From Bauldia sp. (GTDB lineage: Bacteria; Pseudomonadota; Alphaproteobacteria; Rhizobiales; Kaistiaceae): a DNA stretch of 38,615 bases. Position 1 is the stretch's first letter. Each line of letters opens with the position of its first letter. Below the pieces are notes generated by a model. The model saw only the letters and a program-made list of their open reading frames with translations. It was not told the origin of the DNA and did not search any database. This document shows positions 27,300 through 36,670 of the stretch, piece after piece. Made by a program: the position numbers and the translations under genes. The DNA is taken from NCBI GenBank assembly GCA_020853895.1, contig JADYYB010000047.1, positions 1 to 38,615 on the forward strand, written 5' to 3'.

Positions 27300-27677
27300 T
27301 CAGCTGAAGAAGCTGCGCACGCAGACGGCGAGCTCGTCCGCGCTGAAGGGCTTGAGGAGATAGCCGTCGGCGCCGAGCGCGAGCGCGGTCAAGCGGTCGG
27401 ATTCGAGCTTCCGCGCCGACAGCATCAGGACCGGGATGGCCGCGAGGACCGGGTCCGCCTTCATCTCGCGAAGGACATGGTACCCGTCATGGACCGGCAT
27501 CATCGCGTCGAGGATGACGAGGTCGGGCCGGGTCTCGGTCACCGCCGCGAGCGCGCTCATGCCGTCGGTGGCGCTCGCCACGCGATAGCCCTGCCGCCTC
27601 AGCTTGTTCTTGACGACCTCGACGACGAGCGTGTCGTCATCGGCGATCAGGACGGCCTTGGATGCGGCAGGGGACAT
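27300..27677 (-). CDS. Single-domain response regulator (CheY/DivK-like)
   Basis: This 125-residue receiver domain has no output domain. The acidic pocket is DDD (13-15), the phosphoacceptor D57 (VILDAMMP), the switch S87 (LSARK) and K109 (KPF). It should work by protein contact when phosphorylated by a histidine kinase, and none is encoded in the window. It is the first gene of the unit REC-HEAT-GT2, so the likely output is the glycosyltransferase complex. ATG 27677 lacks a clear ribosome site. Confidence 0.92.
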   Translation of the reverse strand: MSPAASKAVLIADDDTLVVEVVKNKLRRQGYRVASATDGMSALAAVTETRPDLVILDAMMPVHDGYHVLREMKADPVLAAIPVLMLSARKLESDRLTALALGADGYLLKPFSADELAVCVRSFFS

Positions 27678-27745
27678 GGGAAGAGAGCCCGTACGTTGAC
27701 CGCCCTCTCTTACCGCTGCGTGCTGAAAATCCCGTCGCGCGGTTA

Positions 27746-27759
27746 GTTACAATTGTAAC
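27746..27759. promoter_or_regulatory. Perfect 14-bp palindrome upstream of the REC-HEAT-GT2 unit
   Basis: GTTACAATTGTAAC is a perfect AT-rich palindrome in a very GC-rich region. It lies 69 bases upstream of the response regulator start, in the only spacer (27678-27795) that can hold the promoter of this unit. It has the look of a dimeric repressor or activator site. The factor is unknown. Confidence 0.6.
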
Positions 27760-27795
27760 GGTCTCCCCGGCGTGCCCCGCGGCGCCCCGTGCCCT

Positions 27796-28560
27796 TCAGG
27801 CCGCGCGGCCGTCCGCGCCGCGGAGGCGCCCCCGCGCGAAGGCGATGAACACGACCACCAGGACGAGGCCGAGCCCGTACCAGGTGAGCGCGTACATGAG
27901 GTGGTTGTTGGGGAAGCTCACCACCGACTCGCCGCCCTGCGGGATTCCGCCCGGCTGCGCGGGATCGTAGGCCGCGTCGATCGTGTAGGGCGCGGCCTCC
28001 GCCCCGGGCACGACCGCCGCCGCGATCGCGGCGGGGTCGCGCGTGAACCACATGTTGCGGTCCGGCTCGTCGGCCGGGGTGAACGGATTGCGGAGCTCAG
28101 GGCGGCGGAGAAGGCCCGTCACGTTGACCTCGCCCGAGACCTGCCCCTCGGCGCGCGTCGCCGGGTCCTTGCGGTCCTGCGGGACGAAGCCGCGATTGAC
28201 GATCACCGTCCAGCCGTCCGCCGTCTCGAGCGGGGTGAGGATGAAATAGCCCGGCCCGCCGAGCGGCCCGCGCGGCTGCGTGAGGCCGATGAAGACATGC
28301 GCCTCGCGATCGTGGAGGAAGCGGCCGGTGACGGTGACCGGCTGGTAGTCGAGCGCATCGAGATCGAGGCCGGCCCAGGCCGCCGGCGGCGGCGCGGCGA
28401 TCGGCTCGGCGGCGAGACGCGCGTCGACCGTGGCGATCAGCTCGTTCTTCCAGGCGAGGCGCTGCAGCTGCCAAGTGCCGAGCCCGATCAGGATCGCGAG
28501 GCCGGCCAGCGTGGCGATGCCGGGCGCGAGAAGGCTGCGGAGGCCGGTGCGGGCCGGCAC
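27796..28560 (-). CDS. SURF1 family cytochrome oxidase assembly protein
   Basis: This 254-residue protein aids haem a insertion into CoxA. It has the SURF1 layout of an N-terminal helix (about 13-29) running into LGTWQLQRLAWKNEL (27-41), a periplasmic domain with GPLGGPGYFILTPLE, and a C-terminal helix (about 221-242) preceded by NNHLMYALTWYGLG. The start is GTG 28560, directly abutting the DUF983 stop (TAGGTG). It is the last gene of the cox operon in this window. Confidence 0.94.
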   Translation of the reverse strand: MPARTGLRSLLAPGIATLAGLAILIGLGTWQLQRLAWKNELIATVDARLAAEPIAAPPPAAWAGLDLDALDYQPVTVTGRFLHDREAHVFIGLTQPRGPLGGPGYFILTPLETADGWTVIVNRGFVPQDRKDPATRAEGQVSGEVNVTGLLRRPELRNPFTPADEPDRNMWFTRDPAAIAAAVVPGAEAAPYTIDAAYDPAQPGGIPQGGESVVSFPNNHLMYALTWYGLGLVLVVVFIAFARGRLRGADGRAA

Positions 28561-28962
28561 CTACTGCCTCTGGTCGATCTGCCCCTCGCGCGCCTTGTTG
28601 CGGAACTGCAGCGCGATGAGGATGCCCTTGAGCGGCCGGAGGAGGCCGAGGCTGAGACCCAGCACCAGCGGCACCCAGATCAGCCCGTGCAGCCACATCG
28701 GCGGGTGCCAGGTGAACTCGACGATCACCGCGGCGCCGACGATGATCATGCCGACCAGCAGGATGACGAACACCGCCGGCCCGTCGCCCGCGTCGATGAA
28801 GGTGTAGTCGAGGCCGCACGCGGTGCAGCTGCCGGCGTTGTCGAGGAAGCCGGCGAAGAGCGGGCCCTTGCCGCAGCGCGGACAGCGCCCGAGGACGCCC
28901 TTTGAAATGGTTTGACCGAGGCTCTCGGGAGAGCCTCGGTCCGATGTGCTTGCGTTGGTCAT
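28561..28962 (-). CDS. DUF983 membrane protein with zinc-ribbon-like cysteines
   Basis: This 133-residue protein has an N-terminal CPRCGKGPLF...CTACGL pattern (C27, C30, C46, C49), probably a metal-binding knuckle. Two membrane helices follow (about 63-84 and 90-108). DUF983 genes commonly lie between coxC and SURF1 in Alphaproteobacteria, so a role in oxidase assembly is likely but unproven. ATG 28962 is chosen because GGAAG lies upstream and the earlier frame is arginine-rich nonsense. Confidence 0.88.
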   Translation of the reverse strand: MTNASTSDRGSPESLGQTISKGVLGRCPRCGKGPLFAGFLDNAGSCTACGLDYTFIDAGDGPAVFVILLVGMIIVGAAVIVEFTWHPPMWLHGLIWVPLVLGLSLGLLRPLKGILIALQFRNKAREGQIDQRQ

Positions 28963-28999
28963 TTCGCTTCCGTCCGGCCTCCGAAGGGGCCGGCGATGC

Positions 29000-29857
29000 C
29001 TAGTGCATCGGCGCGCCCCAGCTGCCCCACACATAAACGAAGGTGAAGAGGAACAGCCAGACCACGTCGACGAAGTGCCAGTACCAGGCCGCCGCCTCGA
29101 AGCCGAAATGCTGCTTCGGCGTGAAGTCGCCCCGGATGGCGCGGAAGAGGCAGACGATCAGGAAGATCGTACCGACCAGCACGTGGAAGCCGTGGAAGCC
29201 GGTCGCCATGAAGAAGGTGGCGCCGAAGATGCTGCCGCCATAGCTGAACGTGGCGTGCATGTACTCGTAGGCCTGCACCGCGGTGAAGGTCATGCCGAGC
29301 AGCACCGTGGCGGTGAGGCCGGCGATGAGGCCCCGGCGGTTGCCGTGCTGCAGCGCGTGGTGCGCCCAGGTCACGGTGGTGCCCGAGGTCAGCAGGATCA
29401 GCGTGTTGAGGAGCGGGAAGTGCCACGGGTTGAAGACCGTGATGCCCTCCGGCGGCCACTCCCCGCCCGTGTGCTCGTAGCGGGCGACGGTGAGGTTCGG
29501 GTCGCCCGGGGCGAGGGAGGCGTCGAAGAAGGCCCAGAACCAGGCCAGGAAGAACATCACCTCGGAGGCGATGAAGAGGATCATCCCGTAGCGGAGATGG
29601 AGTTGCACCACCGGGGTGTGGTGACCCTGGTGCGCCTCCTTGATGACGTCGCGCCACCACACCGCCATCGTGTAGGCGACGCCGACGAAGCCGGGCACGA
29701 TCCACCACACCGAGGAGCCGTGCATGAAGCTGATGAAGCCCAGCGCGAGCACGAGCGCCGACAGCCCGCCGACGAACGGCCACGGGCTCGGATCGACGAG
29801 GTGGTAGGGGTGTTTCTGCGAATGCACGTGTGCGCCGTGCGTGTCAGCGATCGCCAT
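29000..29857 (-). CDS. coxC: Cytochrome c oxidase subunit III
   Basis: This 285-residue protein is the third core subunit of aa3 oxidase, with seven membrane helices. It binds lipid and stabilises the D-channel side of CoxA. Family signatures are HPYHLVDPSPWPF (16-28), RYGMILFIASEVMFFLAWFW with the conserved E99, and the C-terminal AAAWYWHFVDVVWLFLF. ATG 29857 has GGAG upstream. Two of the first 11 residues are His, but length and content are otherwise normal. Confidence 0.97.
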   Translation of the reverse strand: MAIADTHGAHVHSQKHPYHLVDPSPWPFVGGLSALVLALGFISFMHGSSVWWIVPGFVGVAYTMAVWWRDVIKEAHQGHHTPVVQLHLRYGMILFIASEVMFFLAWFWAFFDASLAPGDPNLTVARYEHTGGEWPPEGITVFNPWHFPLLNTLILLTSGTTVTWAHHALQHGNRRGLIAGLTATVLLGMTFTAVQAYEYMHATFSYGGSIFGATFFMATGFHGFHVLVGTIFLIVCLFRAIRGDFTPKQHFGFEAAAWYWHFVDVVWLFLFTFVYVWGSWGAPMH

Positions 29858-29917
29858 AGTGCTGCTCCAGCTCTCCCATGCCGGCCTTGCGGCCGAACTT
29901 TTCCTTCAGTCCAGACT

Positions 29918-30514
29918 TCAGTTCAGCCCCGTCGCCGCGGCCGTGGTCAACGGCCGGTTGGGCAGCGGGAAGAACGTGTATGAAAGCGTGATCGTGTCGA
30001 CGTATTTCAGGCTCGATTCGTCGTCCATCGCCGCGTCGACGAAGAGGACGACCGGCAGCTCGGCGCTCTCGCCCGGCTGCAGCACCTGCTCGTTGAAGCA
30101 GAAGCAGCTGATCTTGTTGAAGTAGCCGCCGACCTGCGGCGGGGTGACGTTGAAGGTCGCCGTGCCGGTGGTCTGGACGTCGGTGAGGTTCTCGGCGCGG
30201 AAGGCGATCTGCGCGATCTCGCCCATCCGCATCCGCACCTGCCGGACCTCGGGCTCGAAGTCCCAGCCGAGGCCGGGCGCGACATTGGCGTCGAAGCGCA
30301 CGGTGATCATCCGGTCGATGATCTGGTCGCTCGCCCCTTCGGCGCGCTGCGGCGTGCCGCCGAAGCCGGTCAGCTGGCAGAAGAGAGCATAGAGCGGCAC
30401 CGAGGCATAGGCCAGCGCGACCATGCCGAAGACGAACGCCACGCACGCGCCGGCGATCAGCTGCGAGCGCTTGCGGCGTGCCTCGGCGGAGGGGGCGTGG
30501 AGATCCTCGGCCAT
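29918..30514 (-). CDS. ctaG: Cytochrome c oxidase assembly protein CtaG/Cox11
   Basis: This 198-residue copper chaperone delivers CuB to CoxA. An N-terminal helix (about 18-38) is followed by FCQLTGFGG (C46) and the periplasmic domain with the copper-binding CFCF (C137, C139). It is anchored in the membrane with the domain outside. It starts three bases after the CoxF-like stop. Confidence 0.96.
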   Translation of the reverse strand: MAEDLHAPSAEARRKRSQLIAGACVAFVFGMVALAYASVPLYALFCQLTGFGGTPQRAEGASDQIIDRMITVRFDANVAPGLGWDFEPEVRQVRMRMGEIAQIAFRAENLTDVQTTGTATFNVTPPQVGGYFNKISCFCFNEQVLQPGESAELPVVLFVDAAMDDESSLKYVDTITLSYTFFPLPNRPLTTAAATGLN

Positions 30515-30517
30515 CGT

Positions 30518-30694
30518 CTAGAGCGGCCGCTCGACGGCCGCGCCCGGGCCGAGCTTGATGACGGTGATGACGTAGAACAGCACCGCCACCGCCGCGAGGA
30601 TGAGCGCGATGGCGATCGAGCGCGCGCGCTGGCGCCGCTTCTGCTGTTCGTTGAGCTGGATTCCGTTCTCGCTCACGGCCGCGACCTCGCTCAT
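30518..30694 (-). CDS. Small single-helix protein, CoxF-like
   Basis: This 58-residue protein has an N-terminal polar part with [14 protein letters not shown], one membrane helix (about 26-46) and a short tail. It matches the position and form of the CoxF protein that sits between ctaB and ctaG in Alphaproteobacteria. Its function is not defined. The ATG overlaps the ctaB stop (ATGA). Confidence 0.85.
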   Translation of the reverse strand: MSEVAAVSENGIQLNEQQKRRQRARSIAIALILAAVAVLFYVITVIKLGPGAAVERPL

Positions 30695-31635
30695 CCGACG
30701 ATCCCCAGCCGCACCAGGAGAGTGTCGACCAGGAGCGCGCCGAAGACGAGCGCGAGATAGAGGATCGAGTACGCGAAGAGGCTCCGCGCCGCCTCGCGCT
30801 CGCGGTAGTCCTCGCCCTCGACCACGAACACGCGCCACGCGCGCTCGAGGAAGACGAGGCCGAGCACGGCGGCGAAGACGCCGTAATAGATCGAGGCCGA
30901 GCCGATCAGCGTCGGCACGACCGGCAGCGGCGCCAGCAGCACCGAGTAGGCGAACATCTGCCGCCGCGTGCTCTTGTGCCCGGCGGCGACCGGCATCATC
31001 GGCACGCCGGCGCGGTCGTAGTCGCCGGAGCGGATGAGGGCGAGCGCCCAGGAATGGGGCGGCGTCCAGAGGAAGATGATGAGGAAGAGGACGACCGGCA
31101 GGAGCTCGACCGAGCCGGTCATCGCCGCCCAGCCGATCACCGGCGGCAGGGCGCCCGAGGCCCCGCCGATGACGATGTTCTGCGCGGTCCAGCGCTTGAG
31201 CCACATCGTGTAGATGACGGCGTAGAAGAAGATCGTGAAGGCGAGGAGCGCGGCCGCGACCCAGTTGGAGACGAGGTAGAGGACCAGCACCGAGGCGACC
31301 GAGAGGAACACGCCGATGAACGCGGCCTCCCCGCGCTCGACCCGGCCCGACGGGATCGGCCGGTTGCGCGTCCGCCCCATCACCGCGTCGATGTCGGAAT
31401 CGAACCACATGTTGAGGGCGCCCGCGGCCCCCGCCCCGACCGCGATCGCGAGGAGCGAGATCGCCGCCAGCACGGGGTGCAGCCCGCCCGGCGCCAGCAC
31501 CATGCCGACGAACGCCGTGAACACGACGAGCGACATCACCCGCGGCTTGAGGAGGGCGAAATAGTCGCCCAGCTCGGCCGCGAAGAGCTCTCGTTCGGTC
31601 TGCCCGGCGACCGGGCGCGGGTCCATGAAGGCCAT
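30691..31635 (-). CDS. ctaB: Protohaem IX farnesyltransferase (haem o synthase)
   Basis: This UbiA-family prenyltransferase of about 314 residues adds a farnesyl group to haem b, giving haem o, the precursor of haem a in CoxA. The first prenyl-diphosphate site is [19 protein letters not shown] (N75, D79, D83, R88) and the second is [13 protein letters not shown]. About nine helices are present. The start is uncertain between ATG 31635 and TTG 31641. The TTG has AAGG at better spacing. No haem a synthase (ctaA) gene is in the window. Confidence 0.95.
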   Translation of the reverse strand: MAFMDPRPVAGQTERELFAAELGDYFALLKPRVMSLVVFTAFVGMVLAPGGLHPVLAAISLLAIAVGAGAAGALNMWFDSDIDAVMGRTRNRPIPSGRVERGEAAFIGVFLSVASVLVLYLVSNWVAAALLAFTIFFYAVIYTMWLKRWTAQNIVIGGASGALPPVIGWAAMTGSVELLPVVLFLIIFLWTPPHSWALALIRSGDYDRAGVPMMPVAAGHKSTRRQMFAYSVLLAPLPVVPTLIGSASIYYGVFAAVLGLVFLERAWRVFVVEGEDYREREAARSLFAYSILYLALVFGALLVDTLLVRLGIVG

Positions 31636-31670
31636 GCTCAACTACGCCTTGGTGATCCCCAGAAGCGGGA

Positions 31671-31691
31671 CAGGAGGCCGAGGGCCTCCTG
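31671..31691 (-). other. Perfect stem-loop between coxA and ctaB
   Basis: CAGGAGGCC (31671-31679) and GGCCTCCTG (31683-31691) form a 9-bp stem with a 3-base loop, 11 bases after the coxA stop. There is no T-run in the direction of transcription. It is more likely an mRNA processing or stability hairpin that protects coxA message than a full terminator. Confidence 0.55.
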
Positions 31692-31702
31692 CCGTCAGCT
31701 CC

Positions 31703-33325
<1,623 letters not shown>

Positions 33326-33381
33326 CTAACGTTTTCCGGCGGTGCTCGCCGACGTTTATTGCCTTTGTTCCTATGCGTCCG

Positions 33382-34311
33382 CTAGCGGGCGGCGAGCTGG
33401 GTCGGCGCCGGCGTCCCGGCGCTGATCAGCGAGGCCAGGCGCGCATTCGCGCCGGCGAGGTCGGTCGGGGCCAGCTCGGACCAGGCGGCGTACTGCTCAG
33501 GGCTGACCACGCGGATCACGGCCGGCATGAAGGCGTGGCCGGTGAGGAACCCGCCGGTATTGGCCGGCTGGCCGCACAGCTCGGAGCACTGGCCGTAATA
33601 GACGCCCTCCTGCTCGGCCAGGAACCACGATTCGTTGAGGCGGCCGGGCACCGCGTCGACCTTCACGCCGAAGGCCGGCATGGCGAAGGCGTGGAGCACG
33701 TCGGCGGCGGTCACCTGCAGCTGGATGACGGTGCCGGTCGGGACGACGATCTCGTTGTCGACGGCGAGGAGGCGCGGCTCGTCCGGACCGCGGTCGGCGT
33801 CCTGCTTCATGGTCGTGAAGATCGAGATTCCCTCGTCGGGATAGTCGAACTGCCAGGCCCACTGCGAGCCGGTGACCTTGATCGTCATCGGCGGGTTGGC
33901 CTCGGCGTCGTAGCCCTCGATGGCGCGCGCCGGATCGTACTGGGCGAAGAGGAGCGAGAAGGACGGGATGGCGATGCCGACCAGGATCAGCACCGGCACG
34001 GTGGTCCACAGCACCTCGATGACGGTGTTGTGCGAGGTCTTGGCCGGGACCGGATTGGCCTTGGCGTTGTACTTGACGATGATCCAGCCGAGGAGGGCCA
34101 TCACGAAGAGCACGATCAGCGTGATGACGATGAGGAGCCCGGTGTGGAACTCGAAGATCTGGCGCATGATCGGCGAGGCCGCGCCCTGGAAGTTGATCTC
34201 CCAGTTCTGTGGCTGCTGGGCCGAGGCCCCGCTCGTCGAGGCGAGGATGGCAGCCATCGCGAGGGAAGCCCCTGCTGCGGCCGGTCGGAAGAAATTCTTG
34301 ATTGAGATCAC
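33382..34311 (-). CDS. coxB: Cytochrome c oxidase subunit II with an enlarged CuA loop
   Basis: This 309-residue subunit takes electrons from cytochrome c through the binuclear CuA centre. It has a signal peptide (about 1-32), two helices (about 54-80 and 98-122), and a cupredoxin domain with H207 and CSELCG (C242, E244, C246). HAFM (H259, M262) follows. The second Cys and the ligand His are normally four residues apart (CGxxH). Here they are 13 apart because QPANTGGFLTG lies between. I rechecked the codons and the frame is continuous. The start is GTG 34311, with GGGAG upstream. It is the first gene of the cox operon. Confidence 0.96.
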   Translation of the reverse strand: MISIKNFFRPAAAGASLAMAAILASTSGASAQQPQNWEINFQGAASPIMRQIFEFHTGLLIVITLIVLFVMALLGWIIVKYNAKANPVPAKTSHNTVIEVLWTTVPVLILVGIAIPSFSLLFAQYDPARAIEGYDAEANPPMTIKVTGSQWAWQFDYPDEGISIFTTMKQDADRGPDEPRLLAVDNEIVVPTGTVIQLQVTAADVLHAFAMPAFGVKVDAVPGRLNESWFLAEQEGVYYGQCSELCGQPANTGGFLTGHAFMPAVIRVVSPEQYAAWSELAPTDLAGANARLASLISAGTPAPTQLAAR

Positions 34312-34503
34312 CTTCAGCTCCCTGCCATTCCCTCCGCCTTGCGGCGGTCACGATTGCCCTGCAAAGCCGCGGGCCCAGAGGACGTGATTGCGCAAGCTTC
34401 CGCAAGAGTATAGGCGGATTCGACGGCGCGGATCTGCGGCAAGCGGCCCCCCGAACCGCGAGGCAGTGAAACCACAAGCGGGAAAGGCTCGCAACGGCGC
34501 ATC

Positions 34504-35085
34504 ATGACTACACATGCGGCAAAACGCGCATTTTTCAGACGTTTTTTCTTCCCGGCGACCCGCGTGCGCCGCATCATCCCAGTGAACCCCCTAGTTTTGG
34601 TCTTGGCCATTGCTCTGGCCACCGTCGCGGGTGGCCTCTCCCCTGCCCTCGCCCAGGGTCAGGTGTCGGGCGAGTACGGCGACTGGGTGCTGTGGTGCGA
34701 CACCCCTCCGGGCGCCCAGGGCGACCAGTGCGCGCTGATGCAGCGCGTGGTCGCCGAGGACCGCAGCGACATGGCGCTCGACGTGGTCGTGCTGCGCACC
34801 GCCGACCGCTCGGCCGAGATCCTCCGCGTGCGCGCTCCGCTCGGCGTGCTCCTCCCCACCGGGCTTGGCCTCAAGATCGACGAGACCGACATCGGCCGGG
34901 CCGGTTTTGTGCGCTGCCGCGAGGATCTCGGCTGCGTCGCCGAGGTCATGCTCGAGGACGATCTCCTCGAGCGCCTCCGCACCGGCACCACGGCGACCTT
35001 CATCGTCTTCCAGACCCCGGAGGAAGGGGTCGGCATCCCGATCTCGCTGAGCGGCTTCCGCGAAGGCTTCGAAGCCCTTCCCTAG
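34504..35085 (+). CDS. Invasion-associated locus B (IalB) family protein
   Basis: This protein of up to 193 residues has a signal peptide (about 27-51, ending SPALAQG) after a basic N-terminus. It carries the IalB/InvB pattern GDWVLWCDTPPG, DQCALMQ, RCREDLGC and a C-terminal ISLSGFREGFEAL. Four Cys (C65, C76, C138, C144) can form two disulfides. The name comes from Bartonella, but the family is widespread and the role here is unknown. ATG 34504 and GTG 34582 are both possible starts. The shorter one gives a normal signal peptide. It is divergent from coxB. Confidence 0.88.
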   Translation: MTTHAAKRAFFRRFFFPATRVRRIIPVNPLVLVLAIALATVAGGLSPALAQGQVSGEYGDWVLWCDTPPGAQGDQCALMQRVVAEDRSDMALDVVVLRTADRSAEILRVRAPLGVLLPTGLGLKIDETDIGRAGFVRCREDLGCVAEVMLEDDLLERLRTGTTATFIVFQTPEEGVGIPISLSGFREGFEALP

Positions 35086-35223
35086 CCGCAACCCAGCCGC
35101 CCGGCGTTTTCCCGTGCCTGAGGCCGGCCCCCGCCTTGGCAGCGGCGGCGCGGCGGCCCATATCGTGTAGTCTCGATCCCCACCGCTCGCTCTTCTTGGC
35201 GTGCAACCCCGGAGTTGGCCGCG

Positions 35224-36651
35224 ATGTCGGACAATAATCCTTCCATTCTCGACCGCGTCGGACTCGACCGGAGCGCGGCCACCAGGCTGGTCGCCGAAGC
35301 GCTCGAGGGCGCCGACGACGGCGAGCTCTACCTCGAATATTCCCAGGTCGAAGGCCTCGGCTATGACAACGGGCGGCTGAAGTCCGCCAATTTCGACACC
35401 AACCAGGGCTTCGGGCTCCGCGCAGTGGCGGGCGAGGCCGCCGGCTACGCCCACTCGGCCGAGATCTCCGAATCGGCGATCCGCCGCGCCGGCGAGGCCG
35501 TCTCGGCGGTGACCCGCGGCTATAGCGGCAGCTACGCCGCCCCCCCGCCCGGCACCAACCGCCGTCTCTACACCGACGAGAACCCGATCGGCTCGCCGAC
35601 CTTCGCGGCGAAGGTCTCGCTCCTCGAGCAGATCGACGCCTACGCCCGCGCCAAGGACCCACGGGTGCAGCAGGTCTCGGCCTCGGTCGGCGGCGCCTGG
35701 AAGGTGGTCGAGATCCTCCGCCCCGACGGCACCTTCGTGCGCGACGTGCGCCCGATGGTCCGCCTCGCCGTCGCGGTCGTGGTCGGCGAGAACGGCCGGC
35801 AGGAGACCGGCAGCCACGCCCTCGGCGGGCGCGAGGGCTTCGAGCGCATCCTCACCGAGGAGAACTGGCGGCACTCGGTCGACGAGGCGCTGCGCCAGGC
35901 CCTCGTCAACCTCTCCGCCATCCCCACCCCGGCGGGCACCTTCGACGTCGTGCTCGGCCCCGGCTATCCCGGCGTCCTCCTCCACGAGGCGGTCGGCCAT
36001 GGCCTCGAGGGCGACTTCAACCGCAAGAAGCAGAGCGCCTTCGCCGGCCTCATGGGCCAGCGCGTCGCCGCCCCCGGCGTCACCGTGGTGGACGACGGCA
36101 CCCTGCCCGACCGCCGCGGCTCGATCACCTTCGACGACGAGGGCACGCCGAGCCAGTACAACACCCTCATCGAGGACGGCATCCTCGTCGGCTACATGCA
36201 GGACCGGCAGAACGCCCGCCTCATGGGTCTCAAGCCGACCGGCAACGGCCGCCGCCAGAGCTACTCCTCGATCCCGATGCCGCGCATGACCAACACCTAC
36301 ATGCTCGCCGGCCAGCAGGACCCGGCCGAGATCATCGCCTCGGTCAAGGACGGCATCTACGCCGTCGCCTTCTCGGGCGGCCAGGTCGACATCACCAACG
36401 GCAAGTTCGTCTTCGGCTGCACCGAGGCCTACCGCATCGAGAACGGCAAGATCGGCCCGGCGCTGAAGGGCGCCATGCTGATCGGCAGCGGCCCGGAATC
36501 GCTGAAGCGGATCAGCATGATCGGCAACGATCTTCAGCTCGACCAGGGCGTGGGCAATTGCGGCAAGTCGGGCCAATGGGTGCCGGTCGGCGTCGGCCAG
36601 CCCACCCTCCGCATCGACGCGCTGACGGTCGGCGGCACCGCTTCGCGGTAG
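35224..36651 (+). CDS. tldD: Metalloprotease TldD
   Basis: This 475-residue zinc peptidase partners with TldE/PmbA in processing and degrading modified or unfolded peptides. The active-site HEAVGH (254-259) is intact, followed by GLEGDFNRK, and the family GCTEAYRIENGKIGP stretch lies near 397. No signal peptide is present, so it is cytoplasmic. ATG 35224 is chosen, with GGAG nine bases upstream. An upstream TTG is too close to that site. No tldE is in the window. Confidence 0.96.
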   Translation: MSDNNPSILDRVGLDRSAATRLVAEALEGADDGELYLEYSQVEGLGYDNGRLKSANFDTNQGFGLRAVAGEAAGYAHSAEISESAIRRAGEAVSAVTRGYSGSYAAPPPGTNRRLYTDENPIGSPTFAAKVSLLEQIDAYARAKDPRVQQVSASVGGAWKVVEILRPDGTFVRDVRPMVRLAVAVVVGENGRQETGSHALGGREGFERILTEENWRHSVDEALRQALVNLSAIPTPAGTFDVVLGPGYPGVLLHEAVGHGLEGDFNRKKQSAFAGLMGQRVAAPGVTVVDDGTLPDRRGSITFDDEGTPSQYNTLIEDGILVGYMQDRQNARLMGLKPTGNGRRQSYSSIPMPRMTNTYMLAGQQDPAEIIASVKDGIYAVAFSGGQVDITNGKFVFGCTEAYRIENGKIGPALKGAMLIGSGPESLKRISMIGNDLQLDQGVGNCGKSGQWVPVGVGQPTLRIDALTVGGTASR

Positions 36652-36670
36652 CCGCCTCAAGGGGGGCGTG

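Noticed and set aside
34388..34414. Possible promoter TTGCGC - TATAGG upstream of the IalB gene
   Set aside because: The spacing is 15 bases and both boxes are poor matches, so it could be chance.
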